Shown here piece after piece: positions 51,750-60,885 of a DNA stretch of 64,000 nt. This stretch comes from Croceibacterium soli (GTDB lineage: Bacteria; Pseudomonadota; Alphaproteobacteria; Sphingomonadales; Sphingomonadaceae). Both the position numbers and the translations under genes were made by a program. Under the pieces are notes generated by a model. It was not told the DNA's origin. It worked only from the letters and a program-made list of their open reading frames with translations, and searched no databases. Each line of letters opens with the position of its first letter. Position 1 is the stretch's first letter. Where the stretch lies: assembly GCF_009828065.1 (NCBI RefSeq), contig NZ_WTYK01000004.1, positions 310,001 to 374,000 of the forward strand, read 5' to 3'.

Positions 51750-54700
51750 TCAGCCCCACAACGAGGCAGCAAGCTCATGCAAAGAATGGCTATCAAGCCC
51801 AGAGGCGTTGTCGTCTTCTGTAACGATCAGGCGGCCACTTGGGTTTCCCTGAGACCAGACTGAAATGCCTTCCTGCACGTAAGCTGCTTTCTTACGCTTC
51901 CATCGTGCGGCGTAGTCCGAATTCTTGAGCATTCCGCAGTGCTCCCAATACCAGACCTCGCTGCCGTGCTCGATCGTGAAGTCCGGCCACCGCTCGACGC
52001 CGGCAAGCATCCGCGGTTTCTCGTAGCTGAAGCGGATGCTGCCTTTTTGTTCGAGCTCATAGAGGATGTCGGCGATCACGATCTCCGACTTGGAAGCGAC
52101 CAGATCGCCCCGTCGGGTGCGATGGATGAGTTTGTCCTCGAGGAAAGTCCGCCTCGCGGACGGTGGCTCGCCGACGGGCGGTGTCACTTCGACGCGAAGC
52201 GGCGCCTCGAACAGGTTCGTGACTCGCCTTGCGGTCTCCGAGTGGAATTCCGAACGATAGCGGAAGAATGAACCAAACGGCCCTTGGTGCAGGATCCAGA
52301 GGCGGTCCTTTTGCCGCGTCAGAGCAGTGTACAGCAGCTCGCGGGTAAGCAAACGGCTGTTGGCGGGTAGCACGAGGAAGGTGGTGCCAAACTCCGACCC
52401 CTGCGCCTTATGTACGGTCACTGCATAGCCCAGCTCGAGCATCGGCGAGGTATGATCCGCGAACGCCTTTGCGCCGAAGCTGAACGTATGGCCAGGCTGG
52501 GTAGCGAATTCGACCCTGGTGTACTTGATCGCACCGTGTCCGGCAGCCCCGATGACGACACCGACTTCGCCGTTCGCAAGATAGCCGGCGCTTTTTCCCT
52601 TTTCAGTGACGTTCCATCGGTTGCGCGGATGATTCTGAAGACAGATTACCTTGTCCCCATAGGTGATCTGATCTGGCCCCCGCGGAGGCACGACTTTCCA
52701 CTCGTTAGCCTTCGCATCGCGTCGCGCGAACTGCAGTCGCTCATTTCGAGTTAGCCGTTTGATGTGCCGATTGAGCTCAGCGGAGCCGCTGGGAAGATCG
52801 CGGTGGGGCGTAAGGATCTGCCAACGCTCGGCGCGGCGCCCAGCGCCTGGATTGAAGTAGCGCGGATCGTCGCTGGTCGAGCCAAGCGACAGGTCGACCA
52901 TCTTTTCCAGCTCGTCAGGCGAGCACTTGAATTCGGTGCTCAACGCCTCGGCAAGGCGCGCGCGCAGCGCTTCAGGCGTGTCCCATTCAAGGAACTGCAA
53001 GCGCTTGGAGGTAGCTCCGCCGAGACTCAAGCCGGCAATTTCATCCTCACCGGCGCCAGCCCTGTCGCCACTGAAGAGCTTAGCCAACTGAATGTCCTCG
53101 AGCGAGTCCGAGCCGTCTCCCTCCCGCTTTTGCCGGCGGCTGATGCTCAAGTGACCTATACCCGATGGTCCATCCTGGGTTGCCAAGTGCGCAATCAAAT
53201 CGACGAACGGGCGCCCCGCGCCGATAGGGGGCAACTGCTGCGGGTCGCCGACGAGGATCAGGCGGGCCGCGGTCGGCAGCGAGCTAACGAGCGCGGCAAG
53301 TTGATCCTCGGTTAGCATTGATGCCTCGTCAACGATGCACGTACTAATCTGCGCTGTCGGGCCGGTTCGAGGAAACATATATGCGCCGGTGTCTGGGTCC
53401 CACTTCTGCTCTCTCAGAAGGAACTGAGCGAGTGTCTGCGCGCGTTCCGGCATCTTCGTCTGATCACCGAGCCTCACTCGAGCTTTACCCGTTGGCGCGA
53501 GAAGAACGATGTCGCCGCCGACCAGATCTGGCTGGTTGAGAAGGATCTTGAGCAGCGTTGTCTTGCCCGATCCGGCCGGGCCGATCAGCACGGCGATCCT
53601 GTGCTGGGCTAGTTGCTCAAGCGCCAGCGCCTTCTCTTCGCGTGCAGCCTGCTCCAGAGGATCAACCTTCATCGCGGACACCTGCTCCGCCGTGCAATCA
53701 AGATCGAGTTCGTTATCCAACTTAGGCCGCCAGTCGATCGACGGAGTGGCCGTGGCGCCCAGCCTGGCCGTGACAGCGCGGCGGATGACCTCGCCTGCTT
53801 CGACATAGCGTTCAAGCTGCGCGAATTGACTGCCTTCACATCCCGTCACGAGAACTTCAGGAGCGAAATCGTTCTGCAAAATCTCGATCGCCTCGGCTCC
53901 GAGCGGCGCAGCTGGAGAGAGCGGCAAAGCCATCGCGCGCTCTTCGAGCTGGTCGGCGGGAAGGAGAGTATGTCCTTCGAGCGCCGCGTCGTCCATGACC
54001 TTGATCGCAACTGCAAGAAGACGGCGAACATCGTCCGGTTCATGCGGATTGACCTGGCACGTGTCAGGAAGTGGCCATCGGTCCTCGATGGCTCCCCCGA
54101 ACAACCCCCGATCAATCGTCCCAAGTGCGATAGGCTCCTTGGTAAACCGAGTTCGCTGGTACAACTCATAGGGGTTCTTGACGAAGTCGAGTGGAGTTCC
54201 TTCGTCCCAGATCGCGAGAGCTTGGTCCTTAGAAAGCTCGAAACGCGAGAGCATTTGCATGAGAGCGTACTTCTCGGGTTTCTTGGCCTGCAGATGAAGA
54301 AACAGCTTCTTTTGATGACCCGTCAGCTGGGGACCGCCAAAGGGTGCCGGACGCTTGTCTGCAAAAATCTGCGTGACCACGGGCCACGGATCGGCGGCAT
54401 CCTCGAGCTGCGGCGCTAATGCATGAGCGAAGAGCGTGCCCTTGAGACCATATTGCAAACAAGAAAGCGCGCTGCCCAGACCAGGTGCCGGGCCGCGCAG
54501 GCGCCAAAGCTCGCTGAGCCTTGCGTCTATCCATTCGAGCGAGGCAGCCCAATCCCCCGGAACCTTCTCGGCGGCTCGCTCGACGGCATTGCGGACTGAC
54601 TGAAGCGCGGCGATAGCGGCCCCATGTTCGACGTGCTCGCTGCCGTAGAGAAATTGCTCCCGCGCCTCCTCGGGCGCAAATGCAAGGAAGTCACCGGTGT

Positions 54701-55646
54701 CGATGGTCTTGTCGCTTTCGGCAAGCGCGAGGATCTCATGGTAAGGAAGAACGACACCGCCCGCGAAACCCGTGTCCGTCGGGCGCAAGGAATGCTGGAA
54801 TGGCCGCTCCCAGATCATAGAGCGAACGCGGCCGTTCGCGCCGCCGCCTTTGTACGGGTATTCGTCGACCGTTCCCACGTGCTCGAGAGTGGCGACGGCG
54901 ACGATCGGATTTCCCAATCCTTCCGCAAGGGGCGTGCGCCTCGCATAGAAGAACACCAGCGACGTGCCCGTCTCTAGCGGCGCCGCAAAGCCTTGAAGCA
55001 TGCTGCGCTGGTTCTCCACGTCCTGCACCCAAGCCGTGTTGACCATGAAATCCGGCATTGGCGGTTGCGGCTCACGGTCGGGATCGAGATCAAGGCTCAA
55101 TGCTTCGGCGCGTTGTTGAGCCGGTTCCCGCAGCATCCAACGGTACGGCACGAGCACGCCCCCATACCCAGGGAGTGCCACATCCGTAGGCAGGATATGG
55201 GCGTGATGGTCGCTCCACTGTGAATACGGCATCGTCACCCGCAGCTGCTGCGGTGTCCCTGACAGGAAGCCTGCTCGTTCCCGAACGCAAGGCGGTAGTT
55301 GGCTGGGGGCCAGGTCAGCGAACGCAGTCCCAGCCACGTTCGCCTCGAACTCATCATCCCGCTGCTCGGCTATCAGACCGATCGCGAGGCAAGCCGAATT
55401 TCCCTTGGGATTACGACAGACCGTGCCATCCCACTTGGCATCATGCCAAGGAATTCTCACCGACACATGTCGGGTCTGTCCATTTGCCACTGATAGCCCC
55501 CCATTCCCTTGGATCGCATATATTTTGTTGGCGTCGGTGTACAGCGCAGCACCGCGAAGCGGTTGTGTGACTAGCAGAACCAGCTGCTCGGCTGCTAGCA
55601 TGCAGTGCCCCCTCACGGGCAGCTCATCACCGCCGCTCAGAGGCAT
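51750..55646 (-). CDS. RecD-like SF1 helicase fused to a PD-(D/E)XK-like nuclease
   Basis: A 1298-residue protein. Residues 1-650 have no recognisable motif and may form a recognition domain. A RecD/TraA-type helicase follows: Walker A LIGPAGSGKTTLL near 690, TCIVDEASML near 770, LILVGDPQQLPPIGAGRPF, then YAVTVHKAQGSEFGTTFLVL near 1080 (UvrD-C motif). The last 120 residues look like a restriction-type nuclease: SEIVIADILYELEQKG, WPDFTIEHGSEVWYWEHCGM (Asp and Glu of PD-ExK) and RKKAAYVQEGI. It diverges from the SNF2 gene (56 bases apart), which suggests a shared defence function acting on foreign DNA. Confidence 0.8.
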   Translation of the reverse strand: MPLSGGDELPVRGHCMLAAEQLVLLVTQPLRGAALYTDANKIYAIQGNGGLSVANGQTRHVSVRIPWHDAKWDGTVCRNPKGNSACLAIGLIAEQRDDEFEANVAGTAFADLAPSQLPPCVRERAGFLSGTPQQLRVTMPYSQWSDHHAHILPTDVALPGYGGVLVPYRWMLREPAQQRAEALSLDLDPDREPQPPMPDFMVNTAWVQDVENQRSMLQGFAAPLETGTSLVFFYARRTPLAEGLGNPIVAVATLEHVGTVDEYPYKGGGANGRVRSMIWERPFQHSLRPTDTGFAGGVVLPYHEILALAESDKTIDTGDFLAFAPEEAREQFLYGSEHVEHGAAIAALQSVRNAVERAAEKVPGDWAASLEWIDARLSELWRLRGPAPGLGSALSCLQYGLKGTLFAHALAPQLEDAADPWPVVTQIFADKRPAPFGGPQLTGHQKKLFLHLQAKKPEKYALMQMLSRFELSKDQALAIWDEGTPLDFVKNPYELYQRTRFTKEPIALGTIDRGLFGGAIEDRWPLPDTCQVNPHEPDDVRRLLAVAIKVMDDAALEGHTLLPADQLEERAMALPLSPAAPLGAEAIEILQNDFAPEVLVTGCEGSQFAQLERYVEAGEVIRRAVTARLGATATPSIDWRPKLDNELDLDCTAEQVSAMKVDPLEQAAREEKALALEQLAQHRIAVLIGPAGSGKTTLLKILLNQPDLVGGDIVLLAPTGKARVRLGDQTKMPERAQTLAQFLLREQKWDPDTGAYMFPRTGPTAQISTCIVDEASMLTEDQLAALVSSLPTAARLILVGDPQQLPPIGAGRPFVDLIAHLATQDGPSGIGHLSISRRQKREGDGSDSLEDIQLAKLFSGDRAGAGEDEIAGLSLGGATSKRLQFLEWDTPEALRARLAEALSTEFKCSPDELEKMVDLSLGSTSDDPRYFNPGAGRRAERWQILTPHRDLPSGSAELNRHIKRLTRNERLQFARRDAKANEWKVVPPRGPDQITYGDKVICLQNHPRNRWNVTEKGKSAGYLANGEVGVVIGAAGHGAIKYTRVEFATQPGHTFSFGAKAFADHTSPMLELGYAVTVHKAQGSEFGTTFLVLPANSRLLTRELLYTALTRQKDRLWILHQGPFGSFFRYRSEFHSETARRVTNLFEAPLRVEVTPPVGEPPSARRTFLEDKLIHRTRRGDLVASKSEIVIADILYELEQKGSIRFSYEKPRMLAGVERWPDFTIEHGSEVWYWEHCGMLKNSDYAARWKRKKAAYVQEGISVWSQGNPSGRLIVTEDDNASGLDSHSLHELAASLWG

Positions 55647-55702
55647 TGGTAGGTTCTAAGTGCACCCGAATATCGTTGACTAGATAGCAACCTGTTGAAC
55701 AC

Positions 55703-58700
55703 ATGGTGGCGGGAACGGGGGATTTCATGTTTTCGACAGGGGACCGCGTCAGGTTGATTCACGACCCGTCGGTGGTCGGCGTCGTGTCTGGCGCGAGCGG
55801 CTTCGAACGGGCTGGACGCCGTTTCATCCAGGTTGAGCTGCCTTCAGGCCTTGCTTCATTTCCAACCAATCAGCTCGAGCGGGTAGCTTCACCTCCTGAC
55901 GCACTAGTGGATCTGCGCGCCGGCAAATTTTCTGCGCCAGTAGATCTGCGGCGGGCTCTCACCCATCTTCGGATGACTGGCCGGCTCGCCGACATGATCT
56001 ACAGCATGGGCGCGACAAATACCGAGTTTCACGCCTACCAGTTCAAGCCAGTTCTCAAGCTCTTGAATTCGCCCTCTCGAGGGCTCTTGATCGCCGACGA
56101 AGTAGGCCTCGGCAAAACGATAGAAGCAGGTCTCATCTGGACCGAGCTGGTTGCTCGTTTCGACAGTCGCCGACTGCTCGTCGTCTGCCCTAAATCGCTG
56201 GTGCTCAAATGGCGCGACGAGTTGCGCAACAAGTTCAACGTCAACGCGCGTGTCTGCAGCGCCGGGGAGCTGCTCGATACGCTTAAGGATGATCAGCTTC
56301 GACGCGAAGGCTTTGCGATAATCGCCTCTCTGTCAGCCTTGCGCCCCCCCAGAAAATGGAATGACCCGGACTGGTCGGCGACGGGTCCGCGCGCTGATCT
56401 GGCGACCTTTCTCGCGGACGCGGAAGACGATCTCTTCGATTTGGCAATCTTCGATGAAGCTCACCACCTCCGCAACACCGAGAATACTCACCATCGGCTT
56501 GGGCAGCTGGTCACCAGTGTGGCCGACTACACGCTCTTCTTGTCGGCCACGCCAATCAACTTGCGCGCCAATGACTTGCGAGCGCTGCTCAAACTCATAG
56601 ATCCGGACACGTTTGAGCGCGAGTGGCTGTTCGATGTCCTACAGGAGGAGAATGCTCCGCTCATCCGCGCCTGGGAAGCCGCTCGCGACCCCCGGGTTCC
56701 GCTGAGCAAGGTCGCAGAGATAATCGAAGATCTGCCAGAGGGTCAGGTACTCAAGACAGGGAAACGGCTCGAGCGCCTGCGGGCGGAGCTTGCGAAGCGG
56801 CTCGACGACACACCGACCAACCGGGTGAAGCTCGCTGCTCGCATCGAGGAAATGTCGCTCCTCGGGTCGATCATCAACCGCACGCGCCGACGCGACGTGG
56901 CCGAGTTCAAGGTCGAGCGCAGACCCCAGGCGCCGCTATGGACGATGAACGAGGCGGAGCGAGCCTTCTATGATGCCGCCACGCAACAGATTGAGGCCTA
57001 CGCCTACCAGAACGACATCAACGCTCGCTTCCTGCTGGCGCAGACCCAGCGCCTGCTCGCCTCGAGCCTCGCGACGGCATATCGCCACTGGGGCGGAAGA
57101 AGCGGCTTCCTCGACCTCGATGATGAGGACGAGGACGTTGATCGTAGCCTTGTACCGGGCCCGCTGATTGCGGCCCTGGGCGAGATCTGCGACGAACCCT
57201 CGGTGCTGCGCGAACTGGAGGCTCACGACACGAAGTTCGATCGGCTCGTGTCGTGGTTGGAAGAATTCCGCAGCCGCGACCCAGACCAGCGGATCATCAT
57301 CTTTTCGAGCTTTCGCAAGACCATCGACTACCTCGCCTCGCGTCTGGCCAAGGTGGGTTATACGACCATGGAACTGCATGGCGGCATCAAGATCGACCGC
57401 CAGGAGACGGTCACGCGATTTGCGGAGTCGAGCGGGGGAACGGTCCTGCTAACGTCGGAAGTCGGCGGCGAGGGGCTCGACCTTCAGTTCTGCCGAGTGC
57501 TGATCAACTGGGATCTGCCCTGGAACCCGATGAAAGTCGAGCAGCGCATCGGTCGGATCGACCGGATCGGCCAACAATCCCCCTCGATCGACATCATCAA
57601 TCTGATTGCCGCGGACACCATCGAACAGCAAATCTACGAGCGGCTCTACGCTCGCCTGGGCATCATCCAGCAGACGCTCGGCGACTTCGAGCCCATCCTC
57701 GGCGAGATCGTCCGCGACATCGAGCTTATCCTCATGGATCCGGAGCTCACCGCAGAGCAGCGAGCTGCCAAGTTCAGCCAGTCGATCCTCGCCGCTGAGC
57801 AACGGAAGATCCAGGCCGAGGAACTCGAACGCGAAGCGCCGGGCCTGGTTGCGCATGGCGACAGCATCCTTCAGCGGATCAACGAGGCACAGGCTCCGTT
57901 CCGCCGTTTAACCCCGGAGGACCTGCGGGATTACATCGCAAACGTGCTCGTCAACGTATTCGACGGCACGCGAATTCAGGCGGTCGGTGACAAGGATATC
58001 GACTCCTACGACATCCGCCTCTCTGCGCGGGCACAGGCGGAGTTCGCACAATACCGAGCGGCGCATTCCCGACGATACCCAACGCGATTCTCGAGCGATT
58101 CGGCGGCGGGTGTGCGAGCCGTCTTTGGCAGCAATCCCAACCCGGTCCGCTATCGAGCGATCGAAGCGATCCCGATGACACATCCGCTGGCCCGCTTCTG
58201 TGCAGACATCATGGAAGAAAGGCAATTCGGGATCGCGCCTCGGCCCGTCACGGCGCTGCAGGCGGCGCATCGAGACGAATGGGGCTTGCCGGAAGGCACG
58301 TACGCCGTTGCCGTTCAACGCTGGTCGATCGACGGCATATCACCAATCGACCGCCTCTCCTTTGTCGGCGGCCGAATGCACGACGGGGCTCTTATTCCCG
58401 AGGAGGCGGCCGAGCAGATGCTAATGGAGGCCCTCACGGAAAGTCCGTCGCTCTGGTCACCGGCCGCCACCGATCTCTTGCGAGCCATCGCGCTGGTCGA
58501 CGAACTGCTCGTGCCAACGCTCAATGGGGCACGAAACGATTTCGAAGATGCCGAGGCGGCGCGCCACTTCGATCTCGTCGAGACGCAGCGCGCACTCATT
58601 CTCGAGCACAAGGAACGAGAAGCCCGCCGCGCCGAAGCTCTGATCCGAGAACTGCGTCTGTCAGGGAGCGCCAAGCGGATGCAAGTTTCCTTTGCGGTCA

Positions 58701-58837
58701 AGGGCAAGCTGGACAAATTCCTGGCCCGCATGGACCTCAAGCTCGCCGACGTGACCAAGCGAGGAGCTCGACTAAATTTCCCCGAGCCTTCGCTCGTCGG
58801 GATTGCACTGATAAGAATCGGGGGAGGCGGAGGATGA
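55703..58837 (+). CDS. SNF2-family helicase/translocase (RapA-like)
   Basis: A 1044-residue SWI2/SNF2 ATPase. The N-terminus (FSTGDRVRLIHDPSVVGVVS) resembles the small beta domain found in defence-type and RapA-like proteins. Walker A is IADEVGLGKTIEAGL (131-143), the DEAH box is LAIFDEAHHLRN (248-259), and LFLSATPINLRANDL is motif III. In the C-terminal lobe, RIIIFSSF, TSEVGGEGLDLQFC and EQRIGRIDRIGQQS (motif VI) are complete. The 300-residue tail has coiled-coil stretches. It should use ATP to move along duplex DNA. It overlaps the Hsp70-like gene by four bases. Confidence 0.9.
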   Translation: MVAGTGDFMFSTGDRVRLIHDPSVVGVVSGASGFERAGRRFIQVELPSGLASFPTNQLERVASPPDALVDLRAGKFSAPVDLRRALTHLRMTGRLADMIYSMGATNTEFHAYQFKPVLKLLNSPSRGLLIADEVGLGKTIEAGLIWTELVARFDSRRLLVVCPKSLVLKWRDELRNKFNVNARVCSAGELLDTLKDDQLRREGFAIIASLSALRPPRKWNDPDWSATGPRADLATFLADAEDDLFDLAIFDEAHHLRNTENTHHRLGQLVTSVADYTLFLSATPINLRANDLRALLKLIDPDTFEREWLFDVLQEENAPLIRAWEAARDPRVPLSKVAEIIEDLPEGQVLKTGKRLERLRAELAKRLDDTPTNRVKLAARIEEMSLLGSIINRTRRRDVAEFKVERRPQAPLWTMNEAERAFYDAATQQIEAYAYQNDINARFLLAQTQRLLASSLATAYRHWGGRSGFLDLDDEDEDVDRSLVPGPLIAALGEICDEPSVLRELEAHDTKFDRLVSWLEEFRSRDPDQRIIIFSSFRKTIDYLASRLAKVGYTTMELHGGIKIDRQETVTRFAESSGGTVLLTSEVGGEGLDLQFCRVLINWDLPWNPMKVEQRIGRIDRIGQQSPSIDIINLIAADTIEQQIYERLYARLGIIQQTLGDFEPILGEIVRDIELILMDPELTAEQRAAKFSQSILAAEQRKIQAEELEREAPGLVAHGDSILQRINEAQAPFRRLTPEDLRDYIANVLVNVFDGTRIQAVGDKDIDSYDIRLSARAQAEFAQYRAAHSRRYPTRFSSDSAAGVRAVFGSNPNPVRYRAIEAIPMTHPLARFCADIMEERQFGIAPRPVTALQAAHRDEWGLPEGTYAVAVQRWSIDGISPIDRLSFVGGRMHDGALIPEEAAEQMLMEALTESPSLWSPAATDLLRAIALVDELLVPTLNGARNDFEDAEAARHFDLVETQRALILEHKEREARRAEALIRELRLSGSAKRMQVSFAVKGKLDKFLARMDLKLADVTKRGARLNFPEPSLVGIALIRIGGGGG

Positions 58838-60555
58838 GGGATAAGAAGGGCAAATTCCAGCCACTGAGCGACGCTGCCGACATGCTGCGAATGGCATTCG
58901 CCACTGATGTGAAGGCGAAACCGCAGCCGCCAGAATGCGCGCCCAAACCGTCTCAGCGCCCTGTAAGTCCTTCGGTCACCTTCGAACGGCAGATGGCGGA
59001 GAGTGCCAAGACGAGTTCGGACTTGGCCGCGCGGCAGAAGCACGGTCAAGGGAGCGCCCGCGTTTCCGCGAAGATAAAGAAGGTACCGGGAAGCAAGGCG
59101 GCCAAGGTCATCCTCAAAGCACCAGGCATGAAAGCCGCTTACCAGAAGCATCTGGAGGCCGAGCAGGCGGCGCAGCAGTCCCGCGACGCCGCTCAGCGCT
59201 CGATCAAACCGCATGCTGATGACAGTGAAAAACAGAAGGAGCGCTTTCGGTTGATCCGTGAAGTGGTGAGCACTTGCTCACCGACTATCGAGAAGCGGCC
59301 CGATAGTGTCTCTGGCAGAACCAGCTCCAAGATAAGTCACGCCATCGCTCTAGGAGCGCAAGCATTCGCTGCCGCGCCAGATCCCGACATCGATAACGGC
59401 TTCATCGTCGGTTTCGACTTCGGGACGAGTTCGTTGAAACTCGCGGTCAGGCAGCCCTATCGGGCCGGCGAAAACCTTGCTGTAATGCCCGTACCAGCTG
59501 AGCTAAGGTCAGGCGGCCATGCCTTTCTGTGGCAGACCGCCGTGTGGTACGATCCAGCGGACGAGAGCTTTTCACTTTTTCCGCGACCTGGGCTGGAACT
59601 TCTTGAGGGTTTCAAGACCGGCATCATCGGCGGCAATGGAGGCCGTCGAGCTCGGCTCGACCTGCAGGTCACACGGTCGGAGGCAGCAATAGCCTTCGTC
59701 GCTATGCAGATGGCGCACTTCTTTGGTTGGTACGGCGAGGAGCGCCCACTCAGGGAAGCAGGCGGCGACTGGTTCCTTTCGATCAACATCGGCATCCCAG
59801 TGGCGGCGCACGATGACGTCCAAGCCTTCAGAACATTCAGGCATATCGTCGCGGCCGCCCGGGAACTGGTCGCTTCGGCCGACCATCTAACCCTTTCCCA
59901 AGTCCGGCTCGCACACCAGCAAGCCGGCGATGCCCTCCCTGCCGGATGGGAGATCATCCCTGAGCTGACTGCGGCGATTGCCGGCTATGCGGCCGACCCG
60001 ACATCCCAGTCCGGATCGCACGTGCTCATCGATGTCGGTGCCTCCACTCTCGACATTGTCGCCTTCAATCTGCTGCGCGGAGAACGGATTGCGGTAATCA
60101 GCGCCGGAGTCGAACTGCTTGGTTCGGCTTCGCTGGTCGCTGCCTGCGAAAATGACGTGCAGGAGGCCGTGTTTCGTTCGGCGTGCGATCGTCAATTTCA
60201 CGGAGTCTTTGGTGACGCTTGTCGACGCAGCCGAGGCAGCAACGGTTTTAGCCCAGTGCTTCGCTCACGCGATGTACAGCTCATCACCACCGGCGGGGGA
60301 TGTGCCAGCGAGCTGCATGCCGAGTTCATCGATCAGAAGAACACACCTCCGATCTTGGGCTCGCTGCCCATCGTCAGGCCAGAGCCGCCCCCTTCGTGCA
60401 CGTCGGCAGATTGCGACCGGTCTCGACTACTCCTAGCGTTCGGGCTGACAAGAGACGTACCTGAGTTGCTGGAGCTCAGACTCCCTTCGCAAGTGCCGGA
60501 CATTCCAATTCATAGAGCTCCCGAACACTTCTTTCCCTCCGCTGAGGTGACGTAG
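58834..60555 (+). CDS. Hsp70/actin-fold ATPase with unusual N-terminal extension
   Basis: A 573-residue protein. Residues 1-185 are hydrophilic, helical and charged (KHLEAEQAAQQSRDAAQRS) with no known domain. An actin-like ATPase follows: phosphate-1 GFDFGTSSLKLAV (193-205), phosphate-2 VLIDVGASTLDIVAF (397-411) and adenosine loop LITTGGGCASE (483-493). This is the Hsp70-fold triad, but there is no peptide-binding domain. The start overlaps the SNF2 stop by four bases, so the two proteins are made together and probably act in one complex. Its role is not known. Confidence 0.82.
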   Translation: MRDKKGKFQPLSDAADMLRMAFATDVKAKPQPPECAPKPSQRPVSPSVTFERQMAESAKTSSDLAARQKHGQGSARVSAKIKKVPGSKAAKVILKAPGMKAAYQKHLEAEQAAQQSRDAAQRSIKPHADDSEKQKERFRLIREVVSTCSPTIEKRPDSVSGRTSSKISHAIALGAQAFAAAPDPDIDNGFIVGFDFGTSSLKLAVRQPYRAGENLAVMPVPAELRSGGHAFLWQTAVWYDPADESFSLFPRPGLELLEGFKTGIIGGNGGRRARLDLQVTRSEAAIAFVAMQMAHFFGWYGEERPLREAGGDWFLSINIGIPVAAHDDVQAFRTFRHIVAAARELVASADHLTLSQVRLAHQQAGDALPAGWEIIPELTAAIAGYAADPTSQSGSHVLIDVGASTLDIVAFNLLRGERIAVISAGVELLGSASLVAACENDVQEAVFRSACDRQFHGVFGDACRRSRGSNGFSPVLRSRDVQLITTGGGCASELHAEFIDQKNTPPILGSLPIVRPEPPPSCTSADCDRSRLLLAFGLTRDVPELLELRLPSQVPDIPIHRAPEHFFPSAEVT

Positions 60556-60569
60556 CCGGCCAGTCCCGG

Positions 60570-60610
60570 TATCAGGCAATAATCCGTTGACATGGGGATA
60601 ACGCCTGATA
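60570..60610 (+). promoter_or_regulatory. Palindromic promoter/operator before DUF4258 gene
   Basis: A perfect 8-bp inverted repeat TATCAGGC-N25-GCCTGATA surrounds a -35-like TTGACA (60587-60592). A -10 candidate overlaps the right arm (GATACT, 60607-60612, short spacing). The start codon at 60631 has AGGAGG upstream. A protein bound to both arms would cover the promoter, which suggests separate control of the downstream three genes. Confidence 0.6.
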
Positions 60611-60630
60611 CTACGACTGCAGGAGGCAAT

Positions 60631-60885
60631 ATGACGCTGCATTTAGACCGTAGAATGAATCAAAGGGGCATAACGCGTGAGCTTGTTGAGCTCGCCTTAG
60701 CGAACGGAAGCTGGAGGGGAGATCGCTGTATCCTGACCCGCAAGGGCATCCAAGCGCTCATTGCGGAATGCGACCGACTTCGTCGCGTCGCGCTGAAGGC
60801 CCTCGACAAGGGGGGGCTCGTTGTGGTGGAGGCCGATGGCGCAGAGATCACGACGTACAACTTGCCTGATCGTCGGCGGCACTGA
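60631..60885 (+). CDS. DUF4258-type small protein
   Basis: An 84-residue protein with AGGAGG just upstream. MTLHLDRRMNQRGITRELVE and LALANGSWRGDRCILTRKG match the DUF4258 pattern (RMxQRGIxxxxVexalxxG), a RelE-like fold found in mobile and toxin-antitoxin settings. It is coupled by overlap (ATGA) to the pseudo-methyltransferase gene. It may be a toxin-like regulator or a small subunit of the defence complex. Confidence 0.75.
   Translation: MTLHLDRRMNQRGITRELVELALANGSWRGDRCILTRKGIQALIAECDRLRRVALKALDKGGLVVVEADGAEITTYNLPDRRRH

Noticed and set aside
58279-58833. In-frame extension upstream of the Hsp70-like protein
   Set aside because: It overlaps the SNF2 coding region; the ATG at 58834 overlapping the SNF2 stop gives the natural coupled start.
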